A stretch of 64,000 nucleotides of DNA from Fidelibacterota bacterium MT.SAG.3 (GCA_004402895.1 SORT01000004.1:1-64000), one strand, 5' to 3'. Numbered from the stretch's first letter, positions 36,294 through 46,473 are shown. Made by a program: numbers and translations. The notes: generated by a model from the sequence alone, not told the origin.

Positions 36294-38116
36294 TCCACCG
36301 TCACGCTTTTAGCAAGATTTCTCGGCTGATCCACGTTGCAACCTCTTAGAATAGCGATATAATACGCTAACAGTTGGAGGGGAATTACCGCAACGATAGG
36401 AAGGAAATGACTCTCAACTTTCGGGATGGTTATTACCCAATCTGCGATCCTTCCAATATCTTTATCTCCTTCGGTTGCAATTGCAATTACTGATCCGTTC
36501 CTTGCCTTCACCTGTTCGATATTATTGATGACCTTATCATAAGTTCTGTCTTGCGGCGCTATCACAACTACCGGCATCTTCTCGTCTATCAGTGCAATGG
36601 GACCATGTTTTATCTCCGCTGCCGGGTATCCCTCAGCATGTATGTATGAAATTTCCTTAAGCTTCAATGCCCCTTCAAGAGCGACCGGATAATTAAAACC
36701 TCGTCCAAGATATAGAAAATTATCCGCATGTTTGAATATTTCAGCTATCTTTTTTATCTCTCCTGAAGAATCGAGGACTGACTGAGCGAGATCCGGTAAT
36801 TTGTTCATATCATTGACAAATTTCTTACCCTCCGCTAAGGTTTGGTTTTTTCGTCGTCCTAACAGTTGCGCGAGAAGAGTCAGCACCGCCACCTGAGAAG
36901 TAAATGCCTTGGTCGATGCAACTCCGATCTCAGGTCCCGCATGAATATAAACTCCACCATCCGTTTCTCTTGCGATAGAACTTCCGACTACATTACAGAT
37001 TCCAAGCACGGTCGCGCCCTTCTCCTTAGCCATTCTTATTGCCGCCAAAGTGTCGGCAGTTTCCCCCGACTGGCTTATGGCAAGAACGACTGTATTCTGA
37101 TCTATTATGGGATCTTTATACCTGAATTCTGACGCATATTCTACCTCGACAGGTATCCCCGCCATACTTTCAATCACACCTTCGCCTATCATGGCAGCGT
37201 GGTAAGATGTCCCGCAAGCTGTTATATAAAATTGTGAAGCGGATTCAATATTGTGCACATAATCACGTAGTCCTCCGAGTTTTGCCGTTCCGTTTTTCAG
37301 GTCTAACCTGCCCCGGATCGCATCTTTTAAAGTATCGCACTGTTCGTTGATCTCTTTCAGCATGAAATGTTTATAACCGCCTTTTTCTATTCTGCCGATA
37401 TCCCATAGAATTTTTTTCACTTCCTTAGCCACGGGGATATTATTACTGTCAATTGTTTCCACTCCTTCGCCCGTCACTATCGCTAACTCTCCGTCGTCAA
37501 TGTAAATAACATCTTTTGTAAATTCTAAAATTGCCGCTACATCCGAAGCGATATAAAATTCGTCACCCGCTAATCCGGCGATTAGAGGGGGACCCAAACG
37601 TGTCGCAACTATCTTCCCCGGTTCGTTACCCGCCATAACGGCGATCGCGTATGACCCGATGATCCTCGAAGTCGCTTCTGCGACCGCTTCCTCCAAATTT
37701 CCCTTGTACAGGTACTCAATAAGATTTACAAGAACCTCAGAATCAGTTTCAGTTTTGAATTTGATTTTTTCTTTTTGGAGATATTTTCTAAGAGACTGAT
37801 AATTTTCAATTATTCCATTGTGAACCATTACAATCTTGCCGTTGAAGCTGATATGAGGATGAGCGTTCAATTTACTCGGTACCCCGTGAGTTGCCCATCT
37901 TGTATGTCCGATTACTGCTTCACCGCGCAGCCCACTTTTTGCAATCGCCCGGTTTAGCTGCTCTATCTTCCCTTTCTGCTTGGTCACTTTCAACCTGCCG
38001 TTACTCTGAACAGCTATGCCCGCCGAATCGTATCCTCTATATTCCAACCTCATTAATCCGTTCATCACCATCGGCACACCGTTTTTCTTTCCAACATATC
38101 CTACAATTCCGCACAT
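36290..38116 (-). CDS. glmS: glutamine--fructose-6-phosphate aminotransferase (isomerizing)
   Basis: GlmS makes glucosamine 6-phosphate for peptidoglycan and lipopolysaccharide. The glutaminase domain starts with catalytic Cys2 (MCGIVGYVG) and has GHTRWATHG and the HNGIIENY motif. Two SIS isomerase domains follow (CGTSYHAAMIGEG, SQSGETADTLAA, GRGFNYPVALEGALKLKEISY). The C-terminus RNLAKSVTVE is the classic family ending. Length is 608 residues. No glmS ribozyme is seen upstream; guaA ends only ten bases away. Confidence 0.98.
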   Translation of the reverse strand: MCGIVGYVGKKNGVPMVMNGLMRLEYRGYDSAGIAVQSNGRLKVTKQKGKIEQLNRAIAKSGLRGEAVIGHTRWATHGVPSKLNAHPHISFNGKIVMVHNGIIENYQSLRKYLQKEKIKFKTETDSEVLVNLIEYLYKGNLEEAVAEATSRIIGSYAIAVMAGNEPGKIVATRLGPPLIAGLAGDEFYIASDVAAILEFTKDVIYIDDGELAIVTGEGVETIDSNNIPVAKEVKKILWDIGRIEKGGYKHFMLKEINEQCDTLKDAIRGRLDLKNGTAKLGGLRDYVHNIESASQFYITACGTSYHAAMIGEGVIESMAGIPVEVEYASEFRYKDPIIDQNTVVLAISQSGETADTLAAIRMAKEKGATVLGICNVVGSSIARETDGGVYIHAGPEIGVASTKAFTSQVAVLTLLAQLLGRRKNQTLAEGKKFVNDMNKLPDLAQSVLDSSGEIKKIAEIFKHADNFLYLGRGFNYPVALEGALKLKEISYIHAEGYPAAEIKHGPIALIDEKMPVVVIAPQDRTYDKVINNIEQVKARNGSVIAIATEGDKDIGRIADWVITIPKVESHFLPIVAVIPLQLLAYYIAILRGCNVDQPRNLAKSVTVE

Positions 38117-38126
38117 AATCAGTTAA

Positions 38127-39668
38127 TCACTCCCATTCAATCGTTGCAGGTGGTTTAGAGCTAATATCATATAACACGCGGTTAACACCCTCTACTTCGT
38201 TAATGATCCTGTCTGAAATTTTACTTAATAGTTCAAGCGGAAGCCGCCCCCAATCAGCTGTCATACCATCGACGCTTGTTACGCTCCTTAGAGATATCAC
38301 CTTCGAATACGTTCTTTTGTCTCCCATGACTCCTACACTTCTCACGGGCAGTAATACGGCGAATGCCTGCCAAACTTTTTCATAATACCCTGATTTATGG
38401 AGCTCGCTAATGAATATATCATCAGCTGACCGAAGAAGTTCTAAGTCTGATTCAGTAACTTCTCCCGGACATCTTATAGCTAAACCCGGACCCGGAAACG
38501 GATGCCTGCCGATTACTTCCTCGGAAAGTCCGAATTCTCTTCCGACTATTCTAACTTCATCCTTGAACAGTTCCCTAAACGGCTCTATCAACTCGAACTT
38601 CATATCCTCAGGCAGTCCTCCAACATTATGGTGAGACTTTATTGTTTCGGACGGTCCTTTGACCGGATTACTCTCTATAACGTCCGGATATAAGGTTCCC
38701 TGCGCCAAAAATTTATGCTCGTCAAATTCGGCTGCGATATCATCAAACACATCTATGAAAGTCTTCCCGATCGCCTTCCTTTTAGCCTCCGGATCGCTTA
38801 TTCCGGCTAAAGCTGAATAAAAATTTTCCTTCCGCTCAAATAGTTGAACGTTCATGCCCTCTATTTCCGAAAACATCTTCATTGTTTTTTCCGCTTCATT
38901 CAATCTGAGCAAACCTGTGTCTATGAAAACACAAGTCACATTTTCACCAAGCGCTCTGTTCAATAAAACAGCCATTACAGTCGAATCCACACCTCCGCTG
39001 ACAGCGCATAACACTTTTTCATTCCCGACACGTTTCTTTATATCCTTTATTGAATCCTCTATAAAAACTCGAGTGGTCCAATCGCCTTCAATTTCAGAGA
39101 CCTTCCGCACAAAGTTCTCGATTATCAGAGATCCTTTTTCTGTATGCGCGACTTCGGGATGAAATTGAAGACCATAGATACTTTTTTCAATATGTCTTAT
39201 CGCTGCAAAATCAGAATTTTCAGTGTATCCGAGTTTTTTAAAGCCTTGCGGAAGCTCCTCGATCTTATCAGCATGACTCATCCATACGGTGGATTCGCCA
39301 TTGAAACCGTCAAAAAGCGCATCATCCTCAACTATAGTCAACTCCGCCCTTCCATATTCTTTTTTAGGCGCAGCTTTTATTTTTGCACCAAAATAATACC
39401 CGAGTAATTGCATTCCGTAGCATATCCCGAGGATCGGTATATCCATATCAATTATTTCTTGCGAGGCAATCGGAGCTTCATCGTCGTAAACACTCGACGG
39501 ACCGCCGGAGAGTATAAGCGCTTTCGGATTTAACTTCCGAATCTCTTCAATTGGCGTATCGAAAGGCACTATCTCCGAATAAATACGACTTTCTCTCACA
39601 CGGCGAGCTATTAGTTGCGTAAATTGGGAGCCGAAATCTAAAACTACTACTTTATCCTGATCTTTCAT
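38127..39668 (-). CDS. guaA: GMP synthase (glutamine-hydrolysing)
   Basis: GuaA converts XMP to GMP. The class I glutaminase has ILGICYGMQLLGYYFG with the nucleophile Cys and LQFHPEVAHTEKG with the catalytic His. The PP-loop ATP pyrophosphatase appears as CAVSGGVDSTVMA and the C-terminal dimerisation region ends PPATIEWE. A longer frame starts at 39683, but ATG at 39668 overlaps the surE stop as ATGA and gives the normal N-terminus M-K-D-Q-D-K-V-V-V-L-D-F. Length is 513 residues. Confidence 0.97.
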   Translation of the reverse strand: MKDQDKVVVLDFGSQFTQLIARRVRESRIYSEIVPFDTPIEEIRKLNPKALILSGGPSSVYDDEAPIASQEIIDMDIPILGICYGMQLLGYYFGAKIKAAPKKEYGRAELTIVEDDALFDGFNGESTVWMSHADKIEELPQGFKKLGYTENSDFAAIRHIEKSIYGLQFHPEVAHTEKGSLIIENFVRKVSEIEGDWTTRVFIEDSIKDIKKRVGNEKVLCAVSGGVDSTVMAVLLNRALGENVTCVFIDTGLLRLNEAEKTMKMFSEIEGMNVQLFERKENFYSALAGISDPEAKRKAIGKTFIDVFDDIAAEFDEHKFLAQGTLYPDVIESNPVKGPSETIKSHHNVGGLPEDMKFELIEPFRELFKDEVRIVGREFGLSEEVIGRHPFPGPGLAIRCPGEVTESDLELLRSADDIFISELHKSGYYEKVWQAFAVLLPVRSVGVMGDKRTYSKVISLRSVTSVDGMTADWGRLPLELLSKISDRIINEVEGVNRVLYDISSKPPATIEWE

Positions 39669-40426
39669 TTGGTAAGGTTCCAACTCTTTATAAGCTCTAT
39701 ATTCGCATAATCCGTAAGATCAAACTGGATAGGGGTCACAGATACCATATTATTGAAGATAGCACTGTCATCAACCGAATCACCTTGCTTCATCTTTACT
39801 TTTTCACCTGCCATCCAATAATATGTGCGTCCCCAGGGATCGGTTCTTTTATCAAATAATTCATGGTATACTGCTTTGCCTTGTTGGGTAGTCAGTACTC
39901 CCTCGATTTCTTCTTCAGCAACATTGGGCACATTTACGTTCAAAAGGGTACCGATCGGTAACCCTTTCTCAAGAACTATCTTGATCAATTTCTTGGCAAA
40001 TTTTGCAGAATAAGCAAAATCAGGATTTTTATAGGCTGCAAGGGAGATAGCTATTGACGGTATTTCAAGAATCGTTCCCTCAGTCGCTGCGCTTACTGTA
40101 CCGGAATATATAATGCTTATGCCGGTATTATTACCCAAATTTATCCCTGAAATTACTATATCGGGCTTCTCATCAAGCAATGCCCAAACTGCTATCTTTA
40201 CGCAATCAGCCGGTGTACCGCTTACCGCATAACCGAAAAAATCGCCGCGCCTGTTTACTTTTTCGACTCTAAGGGGGTCTGTAAGGGTAATCGCATGTCC
40301 CACCGCGCTCATCTCCGTGGCAGGAGCAACCACATTCACCTCTCCCAATGACTTGATACTCTCGTATAAGGCAATAATTCCCGGAGCGTATATACCATCA
40401 TCATTGGTAAGCAGAATTTTAATCAT
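39665..40426 (-). CDS. surE: 5'/3'-nucleotidase SurE
   Basis: SurE hydrolyses nucleoside monophosphates and is linked to stationary-phase survival. The metal site LLTNDDGIYAPGI and the SGTPADCVKIAVWALL and GINLGNNTGISIIYSGTVSAA motifs are intact. Length is 253 residues. It overlaps accD by eight bases and guaA by four, so the three genes are translationally coupled. Confidence 0.97.
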   Translation of the reverse strand: MIKILLTNDDGIYAPGIIALYESIKSLGEVNVVAPATEMSAVGHAITLTDPLRVEKVNRRGDFFGYAVSGTPADCVKIAVWALLDEKPDIVISGINLGNNTGISIIYSGTVSAATEGTILEIPSIAISLAAYKNPDFAYSAKFAKKLIKIVLEKGLPIGTLLNVNVPNVAEEEIEGVLTTQQGKAVYHELFDKRTDPWGRTYYWMAGEKVKMKQGDSVDDSAIFNNMVSVTPIQFDLTDYANIELIKSWNLTK

Positions 40427-41261
40427 TGTTAAAAAACCTGATGATACTTGAAACTCTCGACTTCATCTTGCTCCTCTCAACGATCATATCCGCGAAACCT
40501 TTTTCAATTAGAAATTCAGCTCGCTGAAATCCTTCGGGCAGGTCCTGTCCTATCGTTTGCTTGATGACTCTCGGACCGGCAAATCCCACAAGCGCTCCCG
40601 GTTCAGCTATGATGATATCGCCAAGCATACCAAAACTTGCGGTCACGCCCCCGGTAGTAGGATCGGTCAGTATGGATATAAATAATGGTCCCTTTTCCGA
40701 GATCAGACTCAGTTTGGCGCTTGTTTTCGCCATTTGCATAAGTGAAAGAATTCCCTCCTGCATTCTTGCGCCACCCGAACTGCAAACAATAATAATAGGG
40801 CAATTATTTTCGCGAGCCATGTCAATACCCCTCGCAACTTTTTCTCCCACCGCAGAACCCATGCTGCCGCCTATAAATCCAAAATCCATCGCTCCCAATA
40901 CCACCGGAAAGCCGTCAATAGTTGCCTGTCCTATTCTACAGGCATCCTTGAGACCCGTACGTTTTTTTGCTTCCTTTAGTTGCTCAGAATATTTTTTGGA
41001 AGTCTTGAATCCTAATGGATCAACAGACATTAAATTGGGCGATATCTCCCGATAACTGTTTTCATCGGCTAAGATCGGTATATATAATTTACTTCCCATC
41101 CGAAAATGATGCCCGCATTTCGGACAGACATGAAGAGCCTTTTCAAGTTCCTTCCGGAACAGTATCTCTCCGCATCCTTTACATTTCGTCCATAGATTAT
41201 CAGGCATATCCCTTTTCTGGGATGTCCGTAAACCCTTCTGTACCCTCTTGAACCAGTTCAA
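40419..41261 (-). CDS. accD: acetyl-CoA carboxylase carboxyltransferase subunit beta
   Basis: AccD carries the N-terminal zinc finger CKGCGEILFRKELEKALHVC-PKC and the carboxyltransferase core (VVLGAMDFGFIGGSMGSAVGEK, SSGGARMQEGILSLMQMAKT, DPTTGGVTASFGMLGDIIIAEP). It transfers carboxyl from biotin to acetyl-CoA to form malonyl-CoA for fatty-acid synthesis, in complex with AccA, which is not in the window. Length is 280 residues. It follows tsaB by nine bases. Confidence 0.97.
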   Translation of the reverse strand: MNWFKRVQKGLRTSQKRDMPDNLWTKCKGCGEILFRKELEKALHVCPKCGHHFRMGSKLYIPILADENSYREISPNLMSVDPLGFKTSKKYSEQLKEAKKRTGLKDACRIGQATIDGFPVVLGAMDFGFIGGSMGSAVGEKVARGIDMARENNCPIIIVCSSGGARMQEGILSLMQMAKTSAKLSLISEKGPLFISILTDPTTGGVTASFGMLGDIIIAEPGALVGFAGPRVIKQTIGQDLPEGFQRAEFLIEKGFADMIVERSKMKSRVSSIIRFFNND

Positions 41262-41270
41262 TTGAGTCCC

Positions 41271-41966
41271 TTAAATCATGACAGCATCACCGGACTGCTC
41301 CCTGTTCCATTTTTTAGCCTTAAATTCCATCTTATAATCGGGTTCCAGTTCCGCGCTGTTCGAGGTTTCACCTTTTGAGAACATCTTTTCGCCTAATCTG
41401 GCTATCCCCTCTGCAATAGGAGAATTCTCATCTCCATACAATTCATACATCTTCGACAAAGAATCAGATTCAGAGGTCGTGAATGTTTCTCCTATGAGAA
41501 CTGTGCGTCCGATAATTTCCTTATTTAAAAAATCTGATGAAATAATTTGATGAGGTTCTATTTCCATATATGTTTCTGAATTATACTCAAAAAGCGCTGT
41601 ATGATATTGTCCTTTTTTGGCTCGAACAATTGGTCTTATGAAAACTCCTCCCTCAGGGATATTATGGATAAGTCCGGAAAGCGTAGGTATAGCAACAATC
41701 GGAATAGTCGCCGCCGAGCATATTCCCTTTCCAAATGCCAACCCGATTCGTAACCCCGTCAAGGAGCCTGGACCGATCGAAACTCCGATCGCATCAAGTT
41801 GAGCAATATCCGTATCAGCGTCTTCGAGAACATTTTTCGTCATTTCAGCGAGTGGCGTCGAATGTCCAAATTCTACCTGTTCTCCCTTTGAAGCAAGTAT
41901 CAAGCCATTTTGAATCAAGGCTACACTGCAAATCGAGGTCGATGTTTCAATAGCCAACAGTTTCAA
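41271..41966 (-). CDS. tsaB: tRNA threonylcarbamoyladenosine biosynthesis protein TsaB
   Basis: TsaB is the non-catalytic partner of TsaD in making the t6A37 modification of ANN-reading tRNAs. The ASKHA-type N-terminus KLLAIETSTSICSVALIQNG and the SIGPGSLTGLRIGLAFGKGI loop are diagnostic. Length is 231 residues. It adjoins tsaE with one base between stop and start, the common tsaE-tsaB pairing. tsaD and tsaC are not in the window. Confidence 0.95.
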   Translation of the reverse strand: MKLLAIETSTSICSVALIQNGLILASKGEQVEFGHSTPLAEMTKNVLEDADTDIAQLDAIGVSIGPGSLTGLRIGLAFGKGICSAATIPIVAIPTLSGLIHNIPEGGVFIRPIVRAKKGQYHTALFEYNSETYMEIEPHQIISSDFLNKEIIGRTVLIGETFTTSESDSLSKMYELYGDENSPIAEGIARLGEKMFSKGETSNSAELEPDYKMEFKAKKWNREQSGDAVMI

Positions 41967-41967
41967 T

Positions 41968-42429
41968 CTAACTATCCCCAGCCGATACTATTCTTAGAAT
42001 TCGACCGGTCTCTCTATCTTCGTCATGCCGAAAATATATCCACATGGCGTCTTCCGGGATAATCTCTTTTACTTTGTCAGCCCACTCGATGATACAGACT
42101 CCATCTCCCATCATATAATCCTCTATTCCTATTGCAGCGGCATCCTCTGAACCTGAGAGCCTGTATGCGTCAAAATGATATATTTTGAAGTCGGCATCGT
42201 ACTCATTCGCGATTGTGAACGTTGGACTTATCACCGGATTTTTAACATCAAGTCCTTTGCATAGCCCCTTGGTAAAAACGGTTTTCCCCGCGCCTAACTC
42301 TCCCACAAGGGCTATCACTTCACCACCATTCAGCCGTGAAGCAAAGTTTTTCCCTTCGTTAAATGTCTCTTCAGCGCTCAGTGTAACAATTTCTGCCTCA
42401 CCGATAGCGGGTTGTGAAATGGACATCAA
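41968..42429 (-). CDS. tsaE: tRNA threonylcarbamoyladenosine biosynthesis ATPase TsaE
   Basis: TsaE is the small ATPase that drives the TsaB-TsaD cycle of t6A synthesis. The Walker A motif ALVGELGAGKTVFTKGLCKG, the SPTFTIANEYDADFKIYHFDAYRL segment and the IEWADKV motif are all present. Length is 153 residues. The start overlaps the porX stop by four bases, so t6A synthesis genes and porX share a transcript. Confidence 0.96.
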   Translation of the reverse strand: MMSISQPAIGEAEIVTLSAEETFNEGKNFASRLNGGEVIALVGELGAGKTVFTKGLCKGLDVKNPVISPTFTIANEYDADFKIYHFDAYRLSGSEDAAAIGIEDYMMGDGVCIIEWADKVKEIIPEDAMWIYFRHDEDRETGRILRIVSAGDS

Positions 42430-43994
42430 TACTTTGCCTTCAAGGTTAAAACGGGAAGGATCATCTCCTCCAATGATATGCCGCCATGCTGAAATGTGTT
42501 TTTATAAAGGTTTAAATATTTGTTGTAATTAGTCGGATATAAAAAGAAATGCTCATTTTTAGCAAAAATAAAATTGGTATTATTCGCAGAGGATGGCAAA
42601 TTCCAATCTTCGGGATTTTTCAATAAAAATGCGTCCTTATCATCGCACTTCAAACTTCTTCCGTATTTATACCTCAACCCTGTAGAGGTTGCCCTGTCGC
42701 CCAAAACCTGCGTGCCTTTCGTAACTCTTATACTCCCGTGATCGGTAGTCAGAATAATTGTTTTCCCCATTTCTGAAAGTTGTATGAGGACTTTGTAAAG
42801 CCACGAATTTTCAAACCATGAACGAGTCAAATTTCTGAACCCTGATTCGTCAGGCGCGATCTCTTTAAGCACATCTGATTCGGATCTCGTATGGGTAAGT
42901 ATATCAACAAAATTTACTACAAGAGTTATCAGAGGAACATTCCCATAAGTAGGAATTTGTTTCTCTATTTTTTTACCTTCGTTAATATTGAGAATTTTTG
43001 AATATTTTGCGGCGGGCTTCAGCTCAATTTTCAACCGTTCCAATTGATTATTCAGATAGATTTCTTCGTGTCGATTCATCGAATGTTCATCTTCCCATGC
43101 TTTTCGCCAAATATCCGGATACGCTTTCGACAATTCATTCGGAAATAGACCACTGAATATCGCGTTCCTTGAAAATGGTGTAGCTGTCGGAAGTATTGAA
43201 TAGGCATAATTTCGTGTTATGTTAAAATATTCATATAGAATATCCTCGATTGAATACCATTGATCCAATCTCATACAATCCACTACAACGAAGACAACTT
43301 CAGATTCTTCCTTTAGCAGAGGATATACAAATCTCGAGAAAATGTCCGTTGACAGTGTAGGACTCTCGTTTCTTGCGTCGGTCACCCAGGAAGCGTAATT
43401 GCGAGTAACAAATTTACCAAATTGTGTATTGCACTCTTTCCGCTGTTCCGATAACATCATTTCGAGACCGGAATCTTTATTTGAATCCAATTCCACTTCC
43501 ATTTCTGAAAGTTTGGTGTGTATGTCTATCCAGGTGTTTGCCGAAGGTTGATCGTTAAGCAGATCACTTATTTTATTGAACTCACTGACATGATCTCTGG
43601 ACATCCTGTCCGAAGATATTTGTTTTTTTTCTAATATCTTTTTGCAGGCTGACAATATTTGACTTGGATTGACCGGTTTTGTAAGATAATCAGATATCTT
43701 ACCTGCAATCGCTTCATCCATCAAGCTTTCTTCTTCATGTTTTGTGATCATTATAACAGGTAGACCGGGAGATATTTGTTTCAATTCTTCTAATGTGGAT
43801 AGACCGTCCCGACCACTCATCATTTGATCTAAAAGCACTAAATCGAAATCTTCCTCTTTGACATGCGAAATCGCATCTTCTCCATTGGTAACTCCGGTTA
43901 CTTTGTAACCTCGTTCTTCAAGGTACATAAGGTGCGGTTGAAGTAAATCAATCTCATCATCCGCCCATAAAATAGTGCCGCGTATCATACTCAA
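42426..43994 (-). CDS. porX: PorX-type response regulator with PglZ/alkaline-phosphatase-like domain
   Basis: The receiver domain (residues 1-125) opens ILWADDEIDLLQPHLMYLEE and has phospho-acceptor Asp in DLVLLDQMMSGRDG and the MITKHEEESLMDEAIAGKIS-DYLTKP segment typical of PorX. A helical linker follows. The C-terminal PglZ domain (from about 205) shows VVFVVVDCMRLDQW with the metal Asp, FSRNAIFSGLFPNEL and ILTTDHGSIRV. PorX regulates T9SS genes in Porphyromonas and relatives, and its PglZ domain is reported to be a metal-dependent phosphodiesterase. Partner PorY is not nearby; the histidine kinase at 7.9 kb could be tested. It has its own promoter at 44028-44056. Confidence 0.93.
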   Translation of the reverse strand: MSMIRGTILWADDEIDLLQPHLMYLEERGYKVTGVTNGEDAISHVKEEDFDLVLLDQMMSGRDGLSTLEELKQISPGLPVIMITKHEEESLMDEAIAGKISDYLTKPVNPSQILSACKKILEKKQISSDRMSRDHVSEFNKISDLLNDQPSANTWIDIHTKLSEMEVELDSNKDSGLEMMLSEQRKECNTQFGKFVTRNYASWVTDARNESPTLSTDIFSRFVYPLLKEESEVVFVVVDCMRLDQWYSIEDILYEYFNITRNYAYSILPTATPFSRNAIFSGLFPNELSKAYPDIWRKAWEDEHSMNRHEEIYLNNQLERLKIELKPAAKYSKILNINEGKKIEKQIPTYGNVPLITLVVNFVDILTHTRSESDVLKEIAPDESGFRNLTRSWFENSWLYKVLIQLSEMGKTIILTTDHGSIRVTKGTQVLGDRATSTGLRYKYGRSLKCDDKDAFLLKNPEDWNLPSSANNTNFIFAKNEHFFLYPTNYNKYLNLYKNTFQHGGISLEEMILPVLTLKAKY

Positions 43995-44027
43995 ATTCTG
44001 CTCCGTTACTTTATTACTAAGCTTTTA

Positions 44028-44056
44028 AAAGTAAACAGATTACAATCAGCAGTCAA
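44028..44056 (-). promoter_or_regulatory. putative porX promoter with overlapping inverted repeat
   Basis: Minus strand: -35 TTGACT (44051-44056), a 17-base spacer, -10 TACTTT (44028-44033), 34 bases before the porX start. A perfect 9-bp inverted repeat AATCAGCAG/CTGCTGATT (44044-44052 and 44069-44077) overlaps the -35 and could be an operator or a terminator remnant of the upstream gene. Confidence 0.45.
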
Positions 44057-44136
44057 CAAATTTCGAGCCTGCTGATTCGGTTATCTGATCATACGGTAGC
44101 TTTATTTTCTATAGGCAGAATTTCTTTAGTGAGAAA

Positions 44137-46473
44137 TTATTTGGTTGTCATGACAAACTCGCCTTGCCAATCATCCGGTGGCTGCGTTTGTTTGAAGAGT
44201 TCGCATCTTTTAACATAGGTAAGTGAGGGCCCATCTTCGGGAATAATCTCAAGGGCGTTATGGAATTTACCTAATGCCAAATCCCATTCTTTATCCCAAT
44301 AAAAATTTATTCCCTCTTCAAAAAACTTACTGGTTTTACTCATTTCAGGAGAAAGCTCTCCTTTCTTCGCAAGTAACTCATACACATCTATCGGGATAGC
44401 TTTACCTTTTACTACCAATTTGTCTAAAGGCCTGACCTCTATCTTATCCTTCGCCATCTGATATGTAGTAGCGCCGATCATGATCTTTGAGTTATACTGT
44501 TTATTCGCTCCTTCAAATCGTGATGCCTGATTGACCGCATCTCCCATAACTGTATACTGAAATCGTTGTGCCGACCCCATGTTGCCCGCGCTGACGTCAC
44601 CGGAGTTTATACCCATTCGTACATATATTTCCACGTCGAACTCGTCTTTGATCTCTCCTCTCAACACCTCGAGATTTGCCTGCTGGTCAACGGCGGAAAA
44701 ACAAGCCTTCCATGCATGATCGGGATCTTCCATAGGGACTCCAAAATCGCACATTATCGCATCACCCTCATATTTGTCCACATATCCGTCATAAGACATA
44801 AGAATTTCCGTCATGGGAGAGAGATATCTGTTTAAAACCACCGCAAGATTCTCGGCTGATAATCTCTCGCTTATTGAAGTAAAATCCGCTACATCGGAGA
44901 AAAACACCGTCGCCGACATCTTTTTACCTGAGAGACCGAACGCGTCAGGGTTATTCTGCAGATGTTCTAAAACTTTAGGGCTGACATAAGTGGAAAACAT
45001 ATTATTGATCTTTTTCTTTTCCCGTTGCTCTATTACGAATTGGTAAAGAATATTTCCGCCATATGTAATTAAAAGCCCCAGAAGTGGAGTTACTATAGGT
45101 ACCAATACAGAACTGCCGATGACGGGTATTCCTACCACCTGTGGATTATTCAGGGTGTTAAGAAAATTATCAGTTAACAATACGTTCATAATCTTTTTGA
45201 ATATCCATAGACTATCACCGAAAAACATACCGATACCGATGTCAGCATAAGCAACACCGATCAAAAACAGTACTATACCACCGAATACCGGACCTAACCA
45301 CATCAAAAATCCGAAAGATATGATACTCAGAATAATAAGCCATGTCAATTCATAGCCGAAACCAAGTTCCTCGATATAATTCTGATCGAGAATCGTCTGG
45401 ATGGCATGAGCATGTGTCTCCATTCCGGGCATAAGTTGAGGCACTCCAAGGAAGTTATAAAATGGTGTCTCCTTTAAATCGAGTTGTGTTTCAACCGCCA
45501 CGCCGATGATTACTATCTTGTCTTTGAACGGACTATCCTGCAACATACCTATAGATGCCATGAATCCGTCTTCGTAAAATAATTCCATCCAATCGTTGTC
45601 TTCCATCGGCTCTTTGAGTTCGAAATCCCCGTCATCCAGCACTCCTGAAACGGGATATCGATTAAACGTCCTCCAAGGTCCTAATGGCGGCGCAGGACCT
45701 GCATTTGAAGGAGGACCGTAAAAGTTTACCATAAATGTATTTGATCGGTGATAACTGGGTATATAAAGACCTCCGTAATCAAATCCCTTTTCTATAGGTA
45801 TCAATTTCTCGTCGTCGGGAATATCTAAATAATGCTTTATTGCTTTTATTGGCAATGATAAGTGAAGTACCGGATCACCGGATACCATTGAAAAGAGTAA
45901 CGCTTTTCTTGTTACTCCATCCCGGTCTTTTATCTCGCCTATCAGTCCTGTCTCCGCGCCGGCATCACGCAGAACCTGAATCGGATAATTAACATAATCA
46001 GGAGGAATTCGTGTCTTCTCTTGAACATATTTCGCAGCTAAAATAACGTCCACGCCCTGGCTTTTCGCGTATTTTATTGACTCCCCGAATAAAGAATCTC
46101 CAACAAATGATTTACTGTCTTCCGAATCAAATTCGATATCAAATACTATGACCGCTGCTCCTGCTCGGGTGAGGTTCCTAACAACTCTTCCCCAAACATC
46201 TCTCGGATAAGGCCAGGCGTACGGTATCAATCTCCATGATTCATCGTCGAGAGAAACTATTACAACGTCCAAACTGTCTTTTGAAATCGGTTCAGCTGCT
46301 GTTATGCCGCTTAATGGACCTCTGGTAAGGAACCTGAAATCGACAATACTCAATTCCGCAGGTTCAAGAGTTCCGTTAAGGCTTAATGCTAAAACGATAA
46401 AAAGTCCCACCACTGTAATAATGAGACCCACGAAGACTTTCCTTGCTTCAATTTTAGGTAATTCAAATTTCAT
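44137..46473 (-). CDS. CHASE2-domain adenylate/guanylate cyclase
   Basis: One N-terminal membrane helix precedes a periplasmic CHASE2 domain (about residues 35-375, with IVIIGVAVETQLDLKETPF near its end). Three or four membrane helices (about 375-475) lead to a class III cyclase domain (about 510-690): VFFSDVADFTSISERLSAEN with the first metal Asp, DKYEGDAIMCDFG with the second metal Asp and the purine-selecting Lys, and RMGINSGDVSAGNMG-SAQRF. A TPR-like tail (GINFYWDKEWDLALGKFHNA) closes the protein. It should make cAMP or cGMP on an envelope signal. CHASE2 cyclases often neighbour FecR-domain proteins, as they do here. Confidence 0.93.
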   Translation of the reverse strand: MKFELPKIEARKVFVGLIITVVGLFIVLALSLNGTLEPAELSIVDFRFLTRGPLSGITAAEPISKDSLDVVIVSLDDESWRLIPYAWPYPRDVWGRVVRNLTRAGAAVIVFDIEFDSEDSKSFVGDSLFGESIKYAKSQGVDVILAAKYVQEKTRIPPDYVNYPIQVLRDAGAETGLIGEIKDRDGVTRKALLFSMVSGDPVLHLSLPIKAIKHYLDIPDDEKLIPIEKGFDYGGLYIPSYHRSNTFMVNFYGPPSNAGPAPPLGPWRTFNRYPVSGVLDDGDFELKEPMEDNDWMELFYEDGFMASIGMLQDSPFKDKIVIIGVAVETQLDLKETPFYNFLGVPQLMPGMETHAHAIQTILDQNYIEELGFGYELTWLIILSIISFGFLMWLGPVFGGIVLFLIGVAYADIGIGMFFGDSLWIFKKIMNVLLTDNFLNTLNNPQVVGIPVIGSSVLVPIVTPLLGLLITYGGNILYQFVIEQREKKKINNMFSTYVSPKVLEHLQNNPDAFGLSGKKMSATVFFSDVADFTSISERLSAENLAVVLNRYLSPMTEILMSYDGYVDKYEGDAIMCDFGVPMEDPDHAWKACFSAVDQQANLEVLRGEIKDEFDVEIYVRMGINSGDVSAGNMGSAQRFQYTVMGDAVNQASRFEGANKQYNSKIMIGATTYQMAKDKIEVRPLDKLVVKGKAIPIDVYELLAKKGELSPEMSKTSKFFEEGINFYWDKEWDLALGKFHNALEIIPEDGPSLTYVKRCELFKQTQPPDDWQGEFVMTTK

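Noticed and set aside
36280-38200. glmS ribozyme upstream of glmS
   Set aside because: guaA ends ten bases before glmS, leaving no room for the ribozyme, and no core motif is seen.
40561-41055. 164-residue plus-strand frame
   Set aside because: Antisense shadow of accD; no family features and no start signals.
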